Notes: generated by a model from the letters alone, not told the origin. A stretch of DNA of 33,620 nt from Acidovorax sp. CCYZU-2555 (GCF_018413525.1 NZ_JAHCDD010000067.1:1-33620), one strand, 5' to 3'; shown: positions 1 through 11,987, numbered from the stretch's first letter. Program-made: numbers and translations.

Positions 1-477
1 GCTTCGGCCAGCGGCCCCATGGCCGAAGTGGTGTTTCGCAGCACCCAATATCTGTCGACCGACGACCTGCAGGCGATGGCGGCGTATCTGCAGACCTTGC
101 CCGCACCCCGGGCGCCGGCCGTGCCGGTCGTCCCGGCCAGCGATGCCCCGCTCGGCGCCAAGGTCTACACCCAGCACTGCGCGCAATGCCATGGCGATCA
201 GGGCGAAGGCCGGCCCGGCGCCTTCATGGCGCTTGCGGGCAACCGCGCGGTGAACCTGCCCGACGCCAGCAACGTGGTGCGCATGGTGTTGCAGGGCGGC
301 TACCCGCCGGCCACGGCCGGTAATCCGCGTCCGCATGGAATGCCCCCGTTTTCCCATCAACTGAGCGATGCCCAGATAGCCGCCGTATCTTCCTTTGTCC
401 GACAATCGTGGGGCAACATGGCGCCAGCGGTTGGTACCATCGAGGTTTATCGGGCACGCGAGAAGCGCGCGCCTTGA
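1..477 (+). CDS. Cytochrome c, C-terminal part (5' end outside window)
   Basis: The reading frame is open from base 1 and runs to a TGA at 475-477, so the gene starts upstream of the window. The first in-frame ATG at 19 lies inside a conserved stretch (GPMAEVV followed by LSTDDLQAMAAYL) and is probably not the real start. A class I cytochrome c domain follows. The heme attachment site CAQCH is encoded at 178-192, and a methionine in the HGMPPF segment, about 50 residues later, is the likely axial ligand. The layout, with an earlier domain end and then another heme domain, fits the multi-heme membrane cytochrome subunit of periplasmic dehydrogenases such as the alcohol or gluconate type. That assignment is inference because most of the protein is missing. 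It probably transfers electrons in the periplasm. The thioredoxin-like gene follows after about 10 bases. Confidence 0.85.
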   Translation, partial: ASASGPMAEVVFRSTQYLSTDDLQAMAAYLQTLPAPRAPAVPVVPASDAPLGAKVYTQHCAQCHGDQGEGRPGAFMALAGNRAVNLPDASNVVRMVLQGGYPPATAGNPRPHGMPPFSHQLSDAQIAAVSSFVRQSWGNMAPAVGTIEVYRAREKRAP

Positions 478-487
478 AGGAGTGGGA

Positions 488-850
488 ATGGAGAGTGAGC
501 GGCCCCAGGGCGAGCAATGGCTCGTGGTCTGTCTGTGCGCGCAATGGTGCGGGGTATGCAAGGACTATCGCCAGGGTTTCGAAGACCTTGCGGCCAGCCA
601 TCCAGAGGCGCGTTTTCTTTGGCTTGACATAGAAGACCGCGAAGATGTTGCCGGTGATCTAGATATCGAGACCTTCCCCTGCCTCTTGATTTCCGACGAT
701 CAGCACGCACGTTTTCTGGGACCGGTATTGCCCCAGTTGCAGGTTCTGTCGCGGCTTCTGGTATCGTTGCAGCGCAACGGGCCGGCGCCCGTGGCGGTAT
801 CCGCAGAGGCACAGGCCTTGCGCGATCGCATTGTTGCGGCGGGCCTGTGA
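488..850 (+). CDS. Thioredoxin-like protein with CGVC motif
   Basis: This 120-residue protein has a thioredoxin fold signature: the active site WCGVCK (Cys21, Cys24) after a beta strand, and a cis-proline region TFPC (Pro64) followed by a further cysteine. An upstream in-frame ATG at 395 would overlap the cytochrome c gene by 83 bases. The start at 488 is preferred because AAGGAG at 477-482 sits five bases before it. No signal peptide or membrane segment is visible, so it is predicted to be cytoplasmic, perhaps a disulfide reductase or a redox sensor. It is probably co-transcribed with the cytochrome c gene, since only 10 bases separate them. The exact partner is unknown, and the family is known mainly as thioredoxin family protein in Burkholderiales. 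Confidence 0.8.
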   Translation: MESERPQGEQWLVVCLCAQWCGVCKDYRQGFEDLAASHPEARFLWLDIEDREDVAGDLDIETFPCLLISDDQHARFLGPVLPQLQVLSRLLVSLQRNGPAPVAVSAEAQALRDRIVAAGL

Positions 851-917
851 GCCGTCGTGGGCTGTTGTGCGGACAGCGTTTGGGTGCCGTTTGCGAGCCC
901 TGACAATGGTTTGCGGG

Positions 918-923
918 TACAAT
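918..923 (+). promoter_or_regulatory. Possible -10 element (TACAAT)
   Basis: TACAAT lies 18 bases upstream of a strong terminator hairpin and after the end of the thioredoxin-like gene. No good -35 hexamer stands at the usual distance: TTGCGA at 891-896 leaves a 21-base spacer. If real, transcripts starting here would meet the terminator at 941-970 before reaching rimP. This is a weak call. Confidence 0.3.
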
Positions 924-940
924 ATAGGACTCACGACCAA

Positions 941-970
941 ACGGGCGGGTACATACCGCCCGTTTTTTTT
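941..970 (+). terminator. Intrinsic terminator before rimP
   Basis: An 8-base-pair GC-rich stem (ACGGGCGG at 941-948 with CCGCCCGT at 956-963) has a 7-base loop and runs into eight Ts. It ends the cytochrome c / thioredoxin transcript, or acts as a leader attenuator for the rimP operon 90 bases further on, or both. Confidence 0.85.
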
Positions 971-1060
971 GGTCGGTTGCATTTGGAGCTCGAAGCTGTC
1001 GGATGGGTTTTCCGGGGGTTATCGGGTTTTTTGTATTTGCAGAGATGGAATTGAATACAC

Positions 1061-1642
1061 GTGGCACTACAGCAAATCGTTGAACAAACAGTCGCAGGCC
1101 TGAGTTATGACTTGGTGGAGATCGAGCGCTCCGCAGGAGGACTGCTGCGCGTCACCATCGATTTGCCCTGGCAGGCTCCCACACCGGAAACGCAGGCATT
1201 GCCCGAGCAGTACATCACGGTCGAAGACTGTGAAAAAGTCACGCGCCAGTTGCAGTTTGCGCTCGAGGTGGATGGCGCGGAATACACCCGCCTGGAAGTC
1301 TCGTCGCCTGGCATCGATCGCCCTTTGCGCCATGAACAGGATTTCGTGCGCTTCGAAGGCGAGGTGATCGACCTGACGCTCAAGGAGCCCATCGGCTCGG
1401 CGGCGGCAGGGCAGGTCAGCGCCAATCGCAAGAAATTCCGGGGCACGCTAGAGCGCAGCGAGACCGGTGGCTGGCAAATCGTCTGGAGCGATGAGCCGGC
1501 AGTCAAGCCGGGTCAGCGAGTGAGCAAGAAGCGCGTGCCCGCGCCTTTGCAGGCATTGGGATTCGCACTCGATGAGCTGCGCGAGGCACGCCTTGCGCCG
1601 CTGGTGGATTTCAAGGGCAGGGCCAATAAAGCCGCTTCATAA
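1061..1642 (+). CDS. rimP: Ribosome maturation factor RimP
   Basis: RimP binds the 30S precursor and assists early assembly of the small subunit. The 193-residue product has the N-terminal alpha/beta domain (VEIERS, then LLRVTIDLP), the conserved segment EVSSPGIDRPL near residue 85 that is diagnostic of the family, and a C-terminal SH3-like domain. It is longer than the E. coli protein (about 150 residues), as is usual in Burkholderiales. The start is a GTG at 1061; no ATG in this frame gives a complete N-terminus, and the ribosome binding site is weak (GAGATGG). It is the first gene of the rimP-nusA-infB-rbfA-truB-typA cluster, 90 bases before nusA, the standard bacterial arrangement. Confidence 0.95.
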   Translation: MALQQIVEQTVAGLSYDLVEIERSAGGLLRVTIDLPWQAPTPETQALPEQYITVEDCEKVTRQLQFALEVDGAEYTRLEVSSPGIDRPLRHEQDFVRFEGEVIDLTLKEPIGSAAAGQVSANRKKFRGTLERSETGGWQIVWSDEPAVKPGQRVSKKRVPAPLQALGFALDELREARLAPLVDFKGRANKAAS

Positions 1643-1732
1643 GTGGTGCCACTGCAGGTCAAATAGTACGGGGCCCAGCGGATGCACCAGGGTGGTGCCC
1701 CCTCGGAGTGAATGAAATAGGAGAGTCATCGC

Positions 1733-3217
1733 ATGAATCGCGAATTGTTGATGTTGGTAGAGGCCATTTCGCGCGAGAAGAACGTCGAGCGCGATGTGGT
1801 CTTTGGTGCCGTGGAATTGGCTCTGGCCCAGGCCACGAAGAAGCTGTACCAGGGCGAAGTGGATATCCGCGTCGCCATCGACCGTGATAGCGGTGATTAC
1901 GACACCTTCCGTCGCTGGTTGGTCGTGCCTGACGACGCCGGTCTGCAGAACCCCGAAGCCGAAGAAATGCTGATGGACGCGCAAGACCGCGTTCCAGACA
2001 TCGAAGTCGGTGAACACATTGAAGAAGAAGTCGATTCGGTGCCTATCGGCCGTATCGGTGCCATGGCTGCCAAGCAGGTCATCCTGCAGAAGATCCGTGA
2101 CGCCGAGCGCGAGATGCTGCTCAACGACTTCATGGCGCGCGGCGAAAAGATCTTCACCGGCACCGTCAAGCGCATGGACAAGGGCGACATCATCGTCGAA
2201 GGCGGACGCGTCGAAGGACGCCTGCGCCGCAGCGAAATGATCCCTAAGGAAAACCTGCGCAATGGCGACCGTGTGCGCGCCATGATCATGGAAGTCGACC
2301 TGACGCTGCGCGGCGCTCCCATCATCCTGTCGCGTTCGGCGCCTGAATTCATGGTGGAACTGTTCCGCAATGAAGTGCCCGAAATCGAACAGGGTCTGCT
2401 GGAAATCAAGAGCTGCGCACGCGATCCTGGCAGCCGTGCGAAAATCGCCGTGATCTCGCATGACAAGCGCGTGGACCCCATCGGGACCTGCGTCGGTGTG
2501 CGTGGCACCCGCGTCAATGCCGTGACCAACGAGTTGGCCGGCGAGCGCGTGGACATCGTGCTGTGGTCCGAAGACCCCGCACAGTTCGTGATCGGTGCCC
2601 TGGCACCTGCGAACGTGTCGTCCATCGTGGTCGACGAAGAAAAACATGCCATGGACGTGGTGGTTGACGAGGAAAACCTCGCCATCGCCATCGGCCGCGG
2701 CGGCCAGAACGTGCGTCTGGCTTCCGACCTCACCGGTTGGAAAATCAACATCATGGACGCAGCCGAGTCTGCGCAAAAACAGGCCGACGAGACGGATACC
2801 GCTCGCCGCCTGTTCATGGAAAACCTGGATGTCGACGAGGAAATCGCCGACATCCTGATCGAAGAAGGTTTCGCCAGCCTGGAAGAAGTGGCCTATGTGC
2901 CGCTGCAGGAAATGCTGGAGATCGAAAGCTTCGACGAAGACACCGTGAACGAGCTGCGGGCGCGAGCCAAGGACGCTCTGCTCACGATGGAAATCGCACG
3001 CGAGGAAAATGTCGACACGGTTTCGCAGGATCTGCGTGACCTCGAGGGGTTGACGCCTGAGCTGGTGGCCAAACTGGCCGACGGTGGCGTGCATACGCGG
3101 GATGACTTGGCCGATTTGGCCATTGACGAACTGACCGAACTGACCGGGCAGTCTGCCGACGAAGCGAAAGCTTTGATCATGAAGGCACGTGAACACTGGT
3201 TCACCGGGCAAGAGTAA
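1733..3217 (+). CDS. nusA: Transcription termination/antitermination factor NusA
   Basis: NusA binds RNA polymerase and nascent RNA to control pausing, termination and antitermination. The 494-residue product shows the full domain order: an N-terminal RNA polymerase-binding domain (about 1-125), an S1 domain (about 135-200, with [16 protein letters not shown]), two KH domains ([10 protein letters not shown] around residue 260 and [18 protein letters not shown] around 320), and two C-terminal acidic repeats (about 365-490, [10 protein letters not shown] and [12 protein letters not shown]). This is the proteobacterial long form. AGGAGA at 1719-1724 stands eight bases before the ATG. It lies between rimP and infB with 23 bases to infB. 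In E. coli NusA represses its own operon; the same may hold here but is not shown by the sequence. Confidence 0.98.
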   Translation: MNRELLMLVEAISREKNVERDVVFGAVELALAQATKKLYQGEVDIRVAIDRDSGDYDTFRRWLVVPDDAGLQNPEAEEMLMDAQDRVPDIEVGEHIEEEVDSVPIGRIGAMAAKQVILQKIRDAEREMLLNDFMARGEKIFTGTVKRMDKGDIIVEGGRVEGRLRRSEMIPKENLRNGDRVRAMIMEVDLTLRGAPIILSRSAPEFMVELFRNEVPEIEQGLLEIKSCARDPGSRAKIAVISHDKRVDPIGTCVGVRGTRVNAVTNELAGERVDIVLWSEDPAQFVIGALAPANVSSIVVDEEKHAMDVVVDEENLAIAIGRGGQNVRLASDLTGWKINIMDAAESAQKQADETDTARRLFMENLDVDEEIADILIEEGFASLEEVAYVPLQEMLEIESFDEDTVNELRARAKDALLTMEIAREENVDTVSQDLRDLEGLTPELVAKLADGGVHTRDDLADLAIDELTELTGQSADEAKALIMKAREHWFTGQE

Positions 3218-3240
3218 GGTCAGGGAGGAACGAACCGAAT

Positions 3241-6108
<2,868 letters not shown>

Positions 6109-6111
6109 TCC

Positions 6112-6483
6112 ATGGCTGCCAAGAAACGCGCTGCGCCAAATCGCAGCTTCAAAGTCTCCGATCAGATCCAGCGTGATCTGTCGGAGCTGATCGCCCGGGA
6201 GTTGAAGGACCCGCGCGTGGGCATGGTGACCCTGCAAGGGGTGGAGGTGACTCCAGACTATGCACATGCCAAGGTGTTCTTCAGCATCCTCACGGGTGAT
6301 CCCGATCAGACGCTCGAAGGTCTGAGCCAGGCGGCGGGCTTTCTGCGCGCCGGCCTGTTCAAGCGCCTGCATATCCACACCGTGCCTACGCTGCACTTCG
6401 TCTACGACCGTACGACGGAGCGCGCTTCGGACATGAACGCCTTGATCGCCAAGGCAGTTTCTTCGCGCGCGAAAGAAGACTGA
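6112..6483 (+). CDS. rbfA: Ribosome-binding factor A
   Basis: RbfA is a KH-fold protein needed for maturation of the 5' end of 16S rRNA and for cold adaptation. The 123-residue product contains the family hallmarks: [26 protein letters not shown] around residues 33-56, and [12 protein letters not shown] near the C-terminus. The ATG lies three bases after the infB stop, so translation is probably coupled. The truB ATG starts two bases after the rbfA stop. Confidence 0.97.
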   Translation: MAAKKRAAPNRSFKVSDQIQRDLSELIARELKDPRVGMVTLQGVEVTPDYAHAKVFFSILTGDPDQTLEGLSQAAGFLRAGLFKRLHIHTVPTLHFVYDRTTERASDMNALIAKAVSSRAKED

Positions 6484-6485
6484 GC

Positions 6486-7478
6486 ATGAACGCGCCTCGC
6501 ACACGGGTGCAGCGGCGCCCTGTGCATGGGGTGTTGCTGCTCGATAAACCGCTGGGGTTTTCCAGCAATGACGCTTTGCAGAAGGTGAAGTGGTTGTTGC
6601 GCGCGGAAAAAGCCGGTCATACCGGTACCCTGGATCCCTTGGCCAGCGGCGTTCTGCCGCTGTGCTTTGGTGCTGCCACCAAGTTCAGTCAGCTGCAGCT
6701 TGAAGCGGCCAAGACCTATATTGCCATTGCCCGCCTGGGCGCGACCACGACGACCGCGGATGCGGAAGGCGAGATCGTGCGCGAGCGGCCTGTGGACCTC
6801 GCGGCAATCACGCCCGAAAAGCTGCAGGCCGTGGCCCAGCAGTTTTCCGGGCCGATCTTGCAAGTACCGCCTATGCACAGCGCCCTCAAGAAGGACGGCA
6901 AGGCGCTCTACGAGTACGCCCGCGAAGGCATCGAGATCGAACGCCCTGCGCGCGCGGTCACGATCCATGCACTTGACGTGAGTCTGTGCGAGGACGCGGA
7001 CGGCTTTGCGGCCGTCAAGCTGGTAGTGACTTGCAGCAAGGGCACTTACATCCGCACCCTCGGTGAGGATGTGGGCGAAGCCCTGGGCTGTGGAGCGCAT
7101 CTCAGGTTTCTGCGCCGCACCGACACGGGCGGACTGGGGCTTGCAGGCTGCGTCACGCTCGAAGCGCTTGAAGCCATGGACGAGGAACAGCGCCTGTTAC
7201 ATGTTCAGCCACCGCAAATGTTGCTGCATGAACACACGCCTGTCACGCTGACCGAGTACGATGCCGGACGTTTTCTGTCGGGCATGCGCCGACGGGGCGA
7301 CTGGCCGGATGCGTCGGCAGTGGCCGTTTATGGAACAGAGCCTCACGCTCTATTGGGAGTAGGCCATGTGCTGGCCGGGGAGTTGATCCCCGACCGCCTG
7401 CTGAGCCCCTTGGAAATTCAACAAATTTTGGAAGGCACGCCGCGCCCAACAGACCGCGGCATTTTGGAAACTTTATGA
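6486..7478 (+). CDS. truB: tRNA pseudouridine(55) synthase TruB
   Basis: TruB makes pseudouridine 55 in the T-loop of tRNAs and also acts as a tRNA chaperone. The 330-residue product has the N-terminal motif GVLLLDKPLGFSSND and the catalytic motif GHTGTLDPLASG with the nucleophile Asp50. Further family motifs are YIAIARLGATTTTADAEG and KGTYIRTLGEDVGEALGCGAHL. The C-terminus carries the extra domain seen in class I TruB proteins. The stop codon overlaps the typA start (ATGA at 7475-7478), which suggests coupled translation. Confidence 0.97.
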   Translation: MNAPRTRVQRRPVHGVLLLDKPLGFSSNDALQKVKWLLRAEKAGHTGTLDPLASGVLPLCFGAATKFSQLQLEAAKTYIAIARLGATTTTADAEGEIVRERPVDLAAITPEKLQAVAQQFSGPILQVPPMHSALKKDGKALYEYAREGIEIERPARAVTIHALDVSLCEDADGFAAVKLVVTCSKGTYIRTLGEDVGEALGCGAHLRFLRRTDTGGLGLAGCVTLEALEAMDEEQRLLHVQPPQMLLHEHTPVTLTEYDAGRFLSGMRRRGDWPDASAVAVYGTEPHALLGVGHVLAGELIPDRLLSPLEIQQILEGTPRPTDRGILETL

Positions 7479-9295
7479 GTACACAAATCCGCAACATCGC
7501 GATCATTGCGCACGTTGACCACGGTAAAACCACCATGGTCGATCAGCTTCTGCGCCAGTCCGGCACTTTTGCCGAGCATGAAAAGGTGGTCGACACCGTC
7601 ATGGACAACAATGCCATCGAGCGCGAGCGCGGCATTACCATTCTGGCCAAGAACTGTGCCGTCAGCTGGGAAGGCACCCACATCAACATTCTCGACACGC
7701 CCGGTCACGCCGACTTCGGCGGTGAAGTCGAGCGCGCCCTGTCGATGGTCGACGGCGTGGTGCTGCTGATCGACGCGCAAGAGGGCCCCATGCCCCAGAC
7801 GCGTTTCGTGACGAAGAAGGCCCTGGCTCTGGGCCTGCGCCCCATCGTCGTGGTCAACAAGGTGGACAAGCCCGGTGCGCGTCCCGACTACGTGGTCAAC
7901 GCCGCTTTCGATCTGTTCGACAAGCTCGGCGCTACCGATGAACAGCTCGACTTCCCGGTCGTCTACGCTTCGGGCATCAACGGCTGGTCGTCGACCGAAG
8001 AAGGCGCTCCTGGCGAACAGTGGGGCACCGACATGTCGGCCCTGTTCAACACCATTCTGAACCACGTTCCTTCGATCCAGGGCGATGCAGCGGCTCCCCT
8101 GCAGATGCAGGTGTCGGCACTCGACTACTCGACGTTCGTCGGCCGTATCGGCGTGGCGCGCATCTCGCAGGGCACGGTCAAGGCGGGTCAGGAAGTCATG
8201 ATCATGGCTGGTCCTGAAGGCAAGGCCTACAAGGGCCGTATCAACCAGATCCAGAAGTTCCAGGGTATCGATCGCGTGCAAGTCACCGAAGCCGGCCCCA
8301 GCGAAATCGTGCTGGTCAACGGTATCGAAAACCTCGGCATTGGTGAAACCATCACCGATCCGCTCGATCCCAAGCCCATGCCCATGCTCAAGATCGATGA
8401 ACCGACCTTGACCATGAACTTCTGCGTGAACAACTCGCCGCTGGCGGGTCGTGAAGGCAAGTTCGTTACCAGCCGCCAAATCTGGGACCGCCTGCAAAAG
8501 GAACTGCGTTCGAACGTGGCCCTGCGCGTCAAGGAAACCGACGAAGACGGCATTTTCGAAGTGTCCGGTCGCGGCGAACTGCACTTGACCATTCTGCTCG
8601 AAGAAATGCGCCGCGAAGGCTACGAGCTGGCAGTGTCCAAGCCCCGCGTCGTGTTCCGCGACATCAACGGTGAAAAGAACGAGCCTATCGAGCTGGTCAC
8701 CGCCGACGTCGAAGAAACCCACCAAGGCGGCGTGATGCAAGCCCTGGGCGAGCGCAAGGGCGAGCTGGTCAACATGGAGTCCGACGGCCGTGGCCGCGTT
8801 CGCCTCGAGTACCGCATTCCCGCGCGTGGCCTGATCGGCTTCACGAACGAATTCCTGAACTTGACACGTGGTTCGGGCCTGATCGCCAACATCTTCGACA
8901 GCTACGAACCCCATAAGGGTGACATCGGCGGCCGCAAGAACGGTGTGCTGATCTCCATGGACGACGGTGAAATCTTCACCTACGCCCTGGGCAAGCTGGA
9001 TGACCGCGGCCGTATGTTCGTCAAGGCGAACGATCCCGTGTACGAAGGCATGATCATCGGCATCCACAGCCGTGACAACGACCTGGTGGTCAACGCCACG
9101 CGTACCAAGCAGCTGACCAACTTCCGCGTTTCCGGCAAGGAAGACGCGATCAAGGTCACGCCCCCGATCGACCTGTCGCTGGAATACGCGGTGGAATTCA
9201 TCGAGGACGACGAGCTGGTCGAAATCACTCCCAAGAGCGTGCGCGTGCGTAAGCGCCACCTCAAGGAAAGCGATCGCAAGCGCGCAGGTCGTTAA
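7475..9295 (+). CDS. typA: Ribosome-associated GTPase TypA/BipA
   Basis: TypA (BipA) is a translational GTPase of the EF-G type that binds the ribosome and helps large-subunit assembly at low temperature or under stress. The 606-residue protein has the P-loop AHVDHGKTT (12-20), the switch region [22 protein letters not shown] and NKVDKPGA. These are followed by the beta-barrel domain, two alpha/beta domains, and the TypA-specific C-terminal domain ([15 protein letters not shown] through VRVRKRHL). Length and motifs match complete family members. It is the last gene of the rimP cluster; a terminator follows 40 bases later. Confidence 0.97.
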   Translation: MSTQIRNIAIIAHVDHGKTTMVDQLLRQSGTFAEHEKVVDTVMDNNAIERERGITILAKNCAVSWEGTHINILDTPGHADFGGEVERALSMVDGVVLLIDAQEGPMPQTRFVTKKALALGLRPIVVVNKVDKPGARPDYVVNAAFDLFDKLGATDEQLDFPVVYASGINGWSSTEEGAPGEQWGTDMSALFNTILNHVPSIQGDAAAPLQMQVSALDYSTFVGRIGVARISQGTVKAGQEVMIMAGPEGKAYKGRINQIQKFQGIDRVQVTEAGPSEIVLVNGIENLGIGETITDPLDPKPMPMLKIDEPTLTMNFCVNNSPLAGREGKFVTSRQIWDRLQKELRSNVALRVKETDEDGIFEVSGRGELHLTILLEEMRREGYELAVSKPRVVFRDINGEKNEPIELVTADVEETHQGGVMQALGERKGELVNMESDGRGRVRLEYRIPARGLIGFTNEFLNLTRGSGLIANIFDSYEPHKGDIGGRKNGVLISMDDGEIFTYALGKLDDRGRMFVKANDPVYEGMIIGIHSRDNDLVVNATRTKQLTNFRVSGKEDAIKVTPPIDLSLEYAVEFIEDDELVEITPKSVRVRKRHLKESDRKRAGR

Positions 9296-9335
9296 GACCC
9301 GCCCGCTGAACGCATGCCCTGCATCGCGTTCACAG

Positions 9336-9362
9336 AAAAAGCCGCCTTGTGCGGCTTTTTTT
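9336..9362 (+). terminator. Intrinsic terminator after typA
   Basis: The hairpin AAAAAGCCGC / GCGGCTTTTT has a CTTGT loop and a seven- to eight-base T run. It closes the rimP-to-typA transcription unit. Confidence 0.9.
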
Positions 9363-9463
9363 GCGTGTGCGACAGCGTAGGCGCGACGGCCTCGGTTAAG
9401 GTTCCAGGTTGGCGCGCGGCCGCGTGGCTGCGCTGAATCACAGGTAGACCAGAGGAACACAAT

Positions 9464-10558
9464 ATGACGGAGACAACGGCGCTAGTCCTGACCGAAGTGC
9501 GGGGCCGCATAGGCTGCATCACGCTCAACCGTGCGCGTGCGCTCAATGCGCTGTCGCTGGAGATGGTGCGCGAACTGATGGCCGCGCTGCTCAAATGGCA
9601 GGATGATCCGACGGTGCTGGCGGTCGCGCTGCGCGGCAGCAACAAGGAAGGCGTGTTCGGCGCGCTGTGCGCGGGCGGTGACATCCGCTTCCTGCACCAG
9701 GCGGGCAGCACGGGCAACCCTCAGCTCGAAGACTTCTTCACCGAAGAGTACGCGCTCAACCACCTGATCCATCACTATCCCAAGCCCTATATCGCGTTCA
9801 TGGACGGCATCGTCATGGGCGGCGGCATGGGCATCAGCCAGGGCGCGAGCGCGCGCATCGTGACCGAGCGCACGAAGATGGCCATGCCCGAAACGGCGAT
9901 CGGCTTGTTCCCCGATGTCGGCGGCGGCTATTTCCTGAGCCGCTGCCCGGGCCACACGGGCGAATGGCTGGGTCTCACGGGCGAGACCATTGCCGCGGGC
10001 GATGCGATCGCGCTGGGCCTGGCCGACGGCCTGGTGCCGTCAGCGCAGCTGCCCGATCTGTGGGAAGCCTTGGCCACGCGCGACTTCGCCGATGGCGCTG
10101 CCGTGCAGCAATGGATAGACGGTCAGCTGGGCCAGGCGCCCACGCATTTCGCCGGCCTGCAGGCCGAGATCGATCAGTACTTCGCCTTGCCTACGGTGCG
10201 CGCCATCATTGCCGCGCTGGAAGAGGGCGCGAGCGACTGGGCGCAGTCCACGGCCGCGCTGCTGCGCAAGCGCTCGCCGCTGATGCTGCATGTGGTGCTG
10301 GAGCAGGTGCGCCGCGCGCGCGACATGGGCCTGGCCGACGACCTGCGCATGGAGCGCGACATGGTGCGCCACTGCTTCTACCTGCGCCCAGGCCAGAGCG
10401 AAACCCTCGAAGGCATTCGCGCGCTGGCCGTGGACAAGGACCATGCGCCGCGCTGGAATCCCGCATGCATTGAAGACGTGCAGGAAGCCGATTGGCAGGC
10501 ATTTTTCGTTAGCCCCTGGCCGGCGCATTCGCATCCGCTGGCCGCATTGGCCGACTGA
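9464..10558 (+). CDS. Enoyl-CoA hydratase family, 3-hydroxyisobutyryl-CoA hydrolase-like
   Basis: The 364-residue protein has a crotonase fold: ITLNRARALNALS at the start, CAGGDIRFL, the oxyanion-hole loop GIVMGGGMGIS, and MPETAIGLFPDVGGGYFLSR. Glu143 and Asp151 in the last segment match the catalytic pair of 3-hydroxyisobutyryl-CoA hydrolase, and the roughly 100-residue C-terminal extension (ending in a PWPAHSHPL segment) is typical of that subgroup rather than of plain enoyl-CoA hydratase. The expected reaction is release of CoA from 3-hydroxyisobutyryl-CoA in valine catabolism. Side activity on other beta-hydroxyacyl-CoA esters is possible. AGAGGA at 9451-9456 precedes the ATG. It stands alone after the typA terminator and convergent to smpB, with no valine pathway genes nearby. 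Confidence 0.87.
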   Translation: MTETTALVLTEVRGRIGCITLNRARALNALSLEMVRELMAALLKWQDDPTVLAVALRGSNKEGVFGALCAGGDIRFLHQAGSTGNPQLEDFFTEEYALNHLIHHYPKPYIAFMDGIVMGGGMGISQGASARIVTERTKMAMPETAIGLFPDVGGGYFLSRCPGHTGEWLGLTGETIAAGDAIALGLADGLVPSAQLPDLWEALATRDFADGAAVQQWIDGQLGQAPTHFAGLQAEIDQYFALPTVRAIIAALEEGASDWAQSTAALLRKRSPLMLHVVLEQVRRARDMGLADDLRMERDMVRHCFYLRPGQSETLEGIRALAVDKDHAPRWNPACIEDVQEADWQAFFVSPWPAHSHPLAALAD

Positions 10559-10570
10559 CGCTGCAGCCCG

Positions 10571-10591
10571 CTGATCCTGTCAAAGGATCAG
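10571..10591. terminator. Perfect hairpin between convergent genes (possible terminator)
   Basis: CTGATCCT (10571-10578) pairs with AGGATCAG (10584-10591) around a five-base loop, lying between the hydrolase-like gene and smpB and overlapping the smpB stop. There is no T run on either side, so Rho-independent termination is uncertain. Confidence 0.4.
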
Positions 10592-11061
10592 CGATTGCGC
10601 CCCTTCATTGCCCGCTCGACTTCGCGCTTGCCTTCGCGGTCCTTGATGGTGTCGCGCTTGTCGTGCTCGCCCTTGCCCTTGGCCAGGGCGATCTCGGCCT
10701 TGACCAGGCCGTTCTTCCAGTGCAGGTTGAGCGGCACCAGCGTATAGCCCTTTTGCTCGACCTTGCCGATCAGGCGCTTGATCTCTTCCTTGTGCAGCAG
10801 CAGCTTCTTGGTGCGCGCGGCGTCGGGGCTCACGTGGGTCGAAGCGGTGCGCAGCGGATTGATCTGGCAGCCGATCAGGTACAGCTCGCCGTCCTTGATG
10901 ACCACGTAGCCGTCGGTCAGCTGGACCTTGCCTTCGCGCAAGGCCTTGACTTCCCAGCCGTGCAGGACCATGCCCGCTTCGTGGCGTTCCTCGAAGAAGT
11001 AGTTGTAAGCCGCTTTTTTGTTGTCGGCAATGCGGGACGGGGAATCAGTTTGTTTTGCCAT
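10588..11061 (-). CDS. smpB: SsrA-binding protein SmpB
   Basis: SmpB binds tmRNA and brings it to stalled ribosomes for trans-translation. The 157-residue product shows the full family pattern: [34 protein letters not shown] at the start, a beta-barrel with [33 protein letters not shown], and a basic C-terminal tail ([20 protein letters not shown]) that enters the decoding centre. The start ATG is at 11061 on the minus strand. It is divergent from ratA, a pairing seen in many proteobacteria. The tmRNA gene itself is not in this window. Confidence 0.97.
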   Translation of the reverse strand: MAKQTDSPSRIADNKKAAYNYFFEERHEAGMVLHGWEVKALREGKVQLTDGYVVIKDGELYLIGCQINPLRTASTHVSPDAARTKKLLLHKEEIKRLIGKVEQKGYTLVPLNLHWKNGLVKAEIALAKGKGEHDKRDTIKDREGKREVERAMKGRNR

Positions 11062-11105
11062 GTATGAATTAAGTGCGGCGCAATTCAGGAGATAAAAGCT
11101 CTCCC

Positions 11106-11111
11106 TACAAT
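11106..11111 (+). promoter_or_regulatory. Possible -10 element (TACAAT) for ratA-rnfH
   Basis: TACAAT lies in the smpB-ratA divergent region, 94 bases upstream of the ratA start. No clear -35 hexamer was found at 16-18 bases, so this is tentative. Confidence 0.3.
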
Positions 11112-11158
11112 GTTGTTTGTCGTCTCGCTGCAGAGATTTTAGTTTCCATCGGCCGGCA

Positions 11159-11182
11159 ATGCTGCGATGGCCTTCGCAGCAT
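11159..11182 (+). promoter_or_regulatory. Hairpin in the ratA leader
   Basis: ATGCTGCGA (11159-11167) is perfectly complementary to TCGCAGCAT (11174-11182), with a six-base loop. It ends 22 bases before the ratA ATG and has no T run, so it looks like a leader structure or a protein-binding site rather than a terminator. Confidence 0.5.
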
Positions 11183-11204
11183 CCCTATTCAGGCCCCTTT
11201 TCCC

Positions 11205-11645
11205 ATGAAAACAGTCAATAAATCCGTCCTCATCTGGTACAGCCCCGAAGAAATGTATGCCTTGGTGACGGATGTGGACCATTACGCCGACTTCCTGCCC
11301 TGGTGCGACCATGCGCGCATTCTCGAGCAGGACGAGCAAGGGATGACTGCGGAAGTGGGAATGGCGCTGGGCGGCCTGAAGAAATCCTTCGTGACCCGCA
11401 ACACCCACGAAGAGGGCCGGCGCGTGACCATTCGCCTGGTCAAGGGTCCATTCTCTCACCTCGAAGGCGACTGGTATTTTCACCCCGTGGGCGACGGCTC
11501 GCAGCGCGCCTGCAAGGTGGAGCTGCGCCTGAGCTATGGCTTCGACAACGTGGCGCTGGCGGCGCTGGTCGGCCCGGTGTTCGACCGCATTGCGGGCTCC
11601 ATGGTCGACGCCTTCATCAAGCGCGCGGAACAGGTCTATGGCTGA
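11205..11645 (+). CDS. ratA: RatA-type START/polyketide-cyclase-like protein
   Basis: The 146-residue protein belongs to the COQ10/START-like family: VNKSVLIWYSPEEMYALVTDVDHYADFLPWC at the start, GGLKKSFVTRN in the middle, and GPVFDRIAGSMVDAFIKRAEQVYG at the end. In E. coli this gene (ratA) was described as a toxin that blocks 70S formation, while mitochondrial Coq10 homologues bind ubiquinone; which role holds here cannot be read from the sequence. An in-frame extension to 11073 adds residues that are not family-like; the ATG at 11205 gives the normal length. It overlaps rnfH by eight bases and lies divergent to smpB, the usual proteobacterial neighbourhood. Confidence 0.92.
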   Translation: MKTVNKSVLIWYSPEEMYALVTDVDHYADFLPWCDHARILEQDEQGMTAEVGMALGGLKKSFVTRNTHEEGRRVTIRLVKGPFSHLEGDWYFHPVGDGSQRACKVELRLSYGFDNVALAALVGPVFDRIAGSMVDAFIKRAEQVYG

Positions 11646-11976
11646 AGTGGCGGCCGCCAGCGCAGCGCTGTGCGTTGACGTGGTGTATTCATCCGAAGCC
11701 GGGCAGGCGCAGGAATGGTCGCTGCAGCTGCCGGGCGGTGCCTGCCTGCTCGATGCGCTGCGCGCCGTGGGGCTGGAAGCCAGCCCCTGCGCCGCAGGCA
11801 TCTGGGGGAGACGTGCCGAGCGCAGCCAGCTGCTGCAGGACGGCGACCGGGTCGAGCTGTACCGGCCTTTGCTGGTCGACCCCAAGGTTGCGCGGCGCGA
11901 GCGTTTTGCGCGCCAGGGAGCGCGCGGTGCGGGCCTGTTTTCGCGCCAGCGCCCTGGCGGCAAGGCCGGCTACTGA
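11638..11976 (+). CDS. rnfH: RnfH family protein (UPF0125)
   Basis: The 112-residue product is a ubiquitin-like beta-grasp protein of the RnfH family: VDVVYSSEAGQAQEWSLQLP at the start, LLDALRAVGLE, GIWGRRAERSQLLQDGDRVELYRPLLVDPK, then a basic tail RRERFARQ. The segment DGDRVELYRPL is the family hallmark. Its biochemical role is unknown. Its gene follows ratA with an eight-base overlap, the conserved ratA-rnfH pair. The C-terminal tail is short and Arg/Gly-rich. Confidence 0.92.
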   Translation: MAEVAAASAALCVDVVYSSEAGQAQEWSLQLPGGACLLDALRAVGLEASPCAAGIWGRRAERSQLLQDGDRVELYRPLLVDPKVARRERFARQGARGAGLFSRQRPGGKAGY

Positions 11977-11987
11977 ACTGAATCTGC

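Noticed and set aside
1637-3211. Minus-strand ORF of 524 codons opposite nusA
   Set aside because: Shadow of nusA with low-complexity His/Asp/Phe-rich composition and no recognisable domain.
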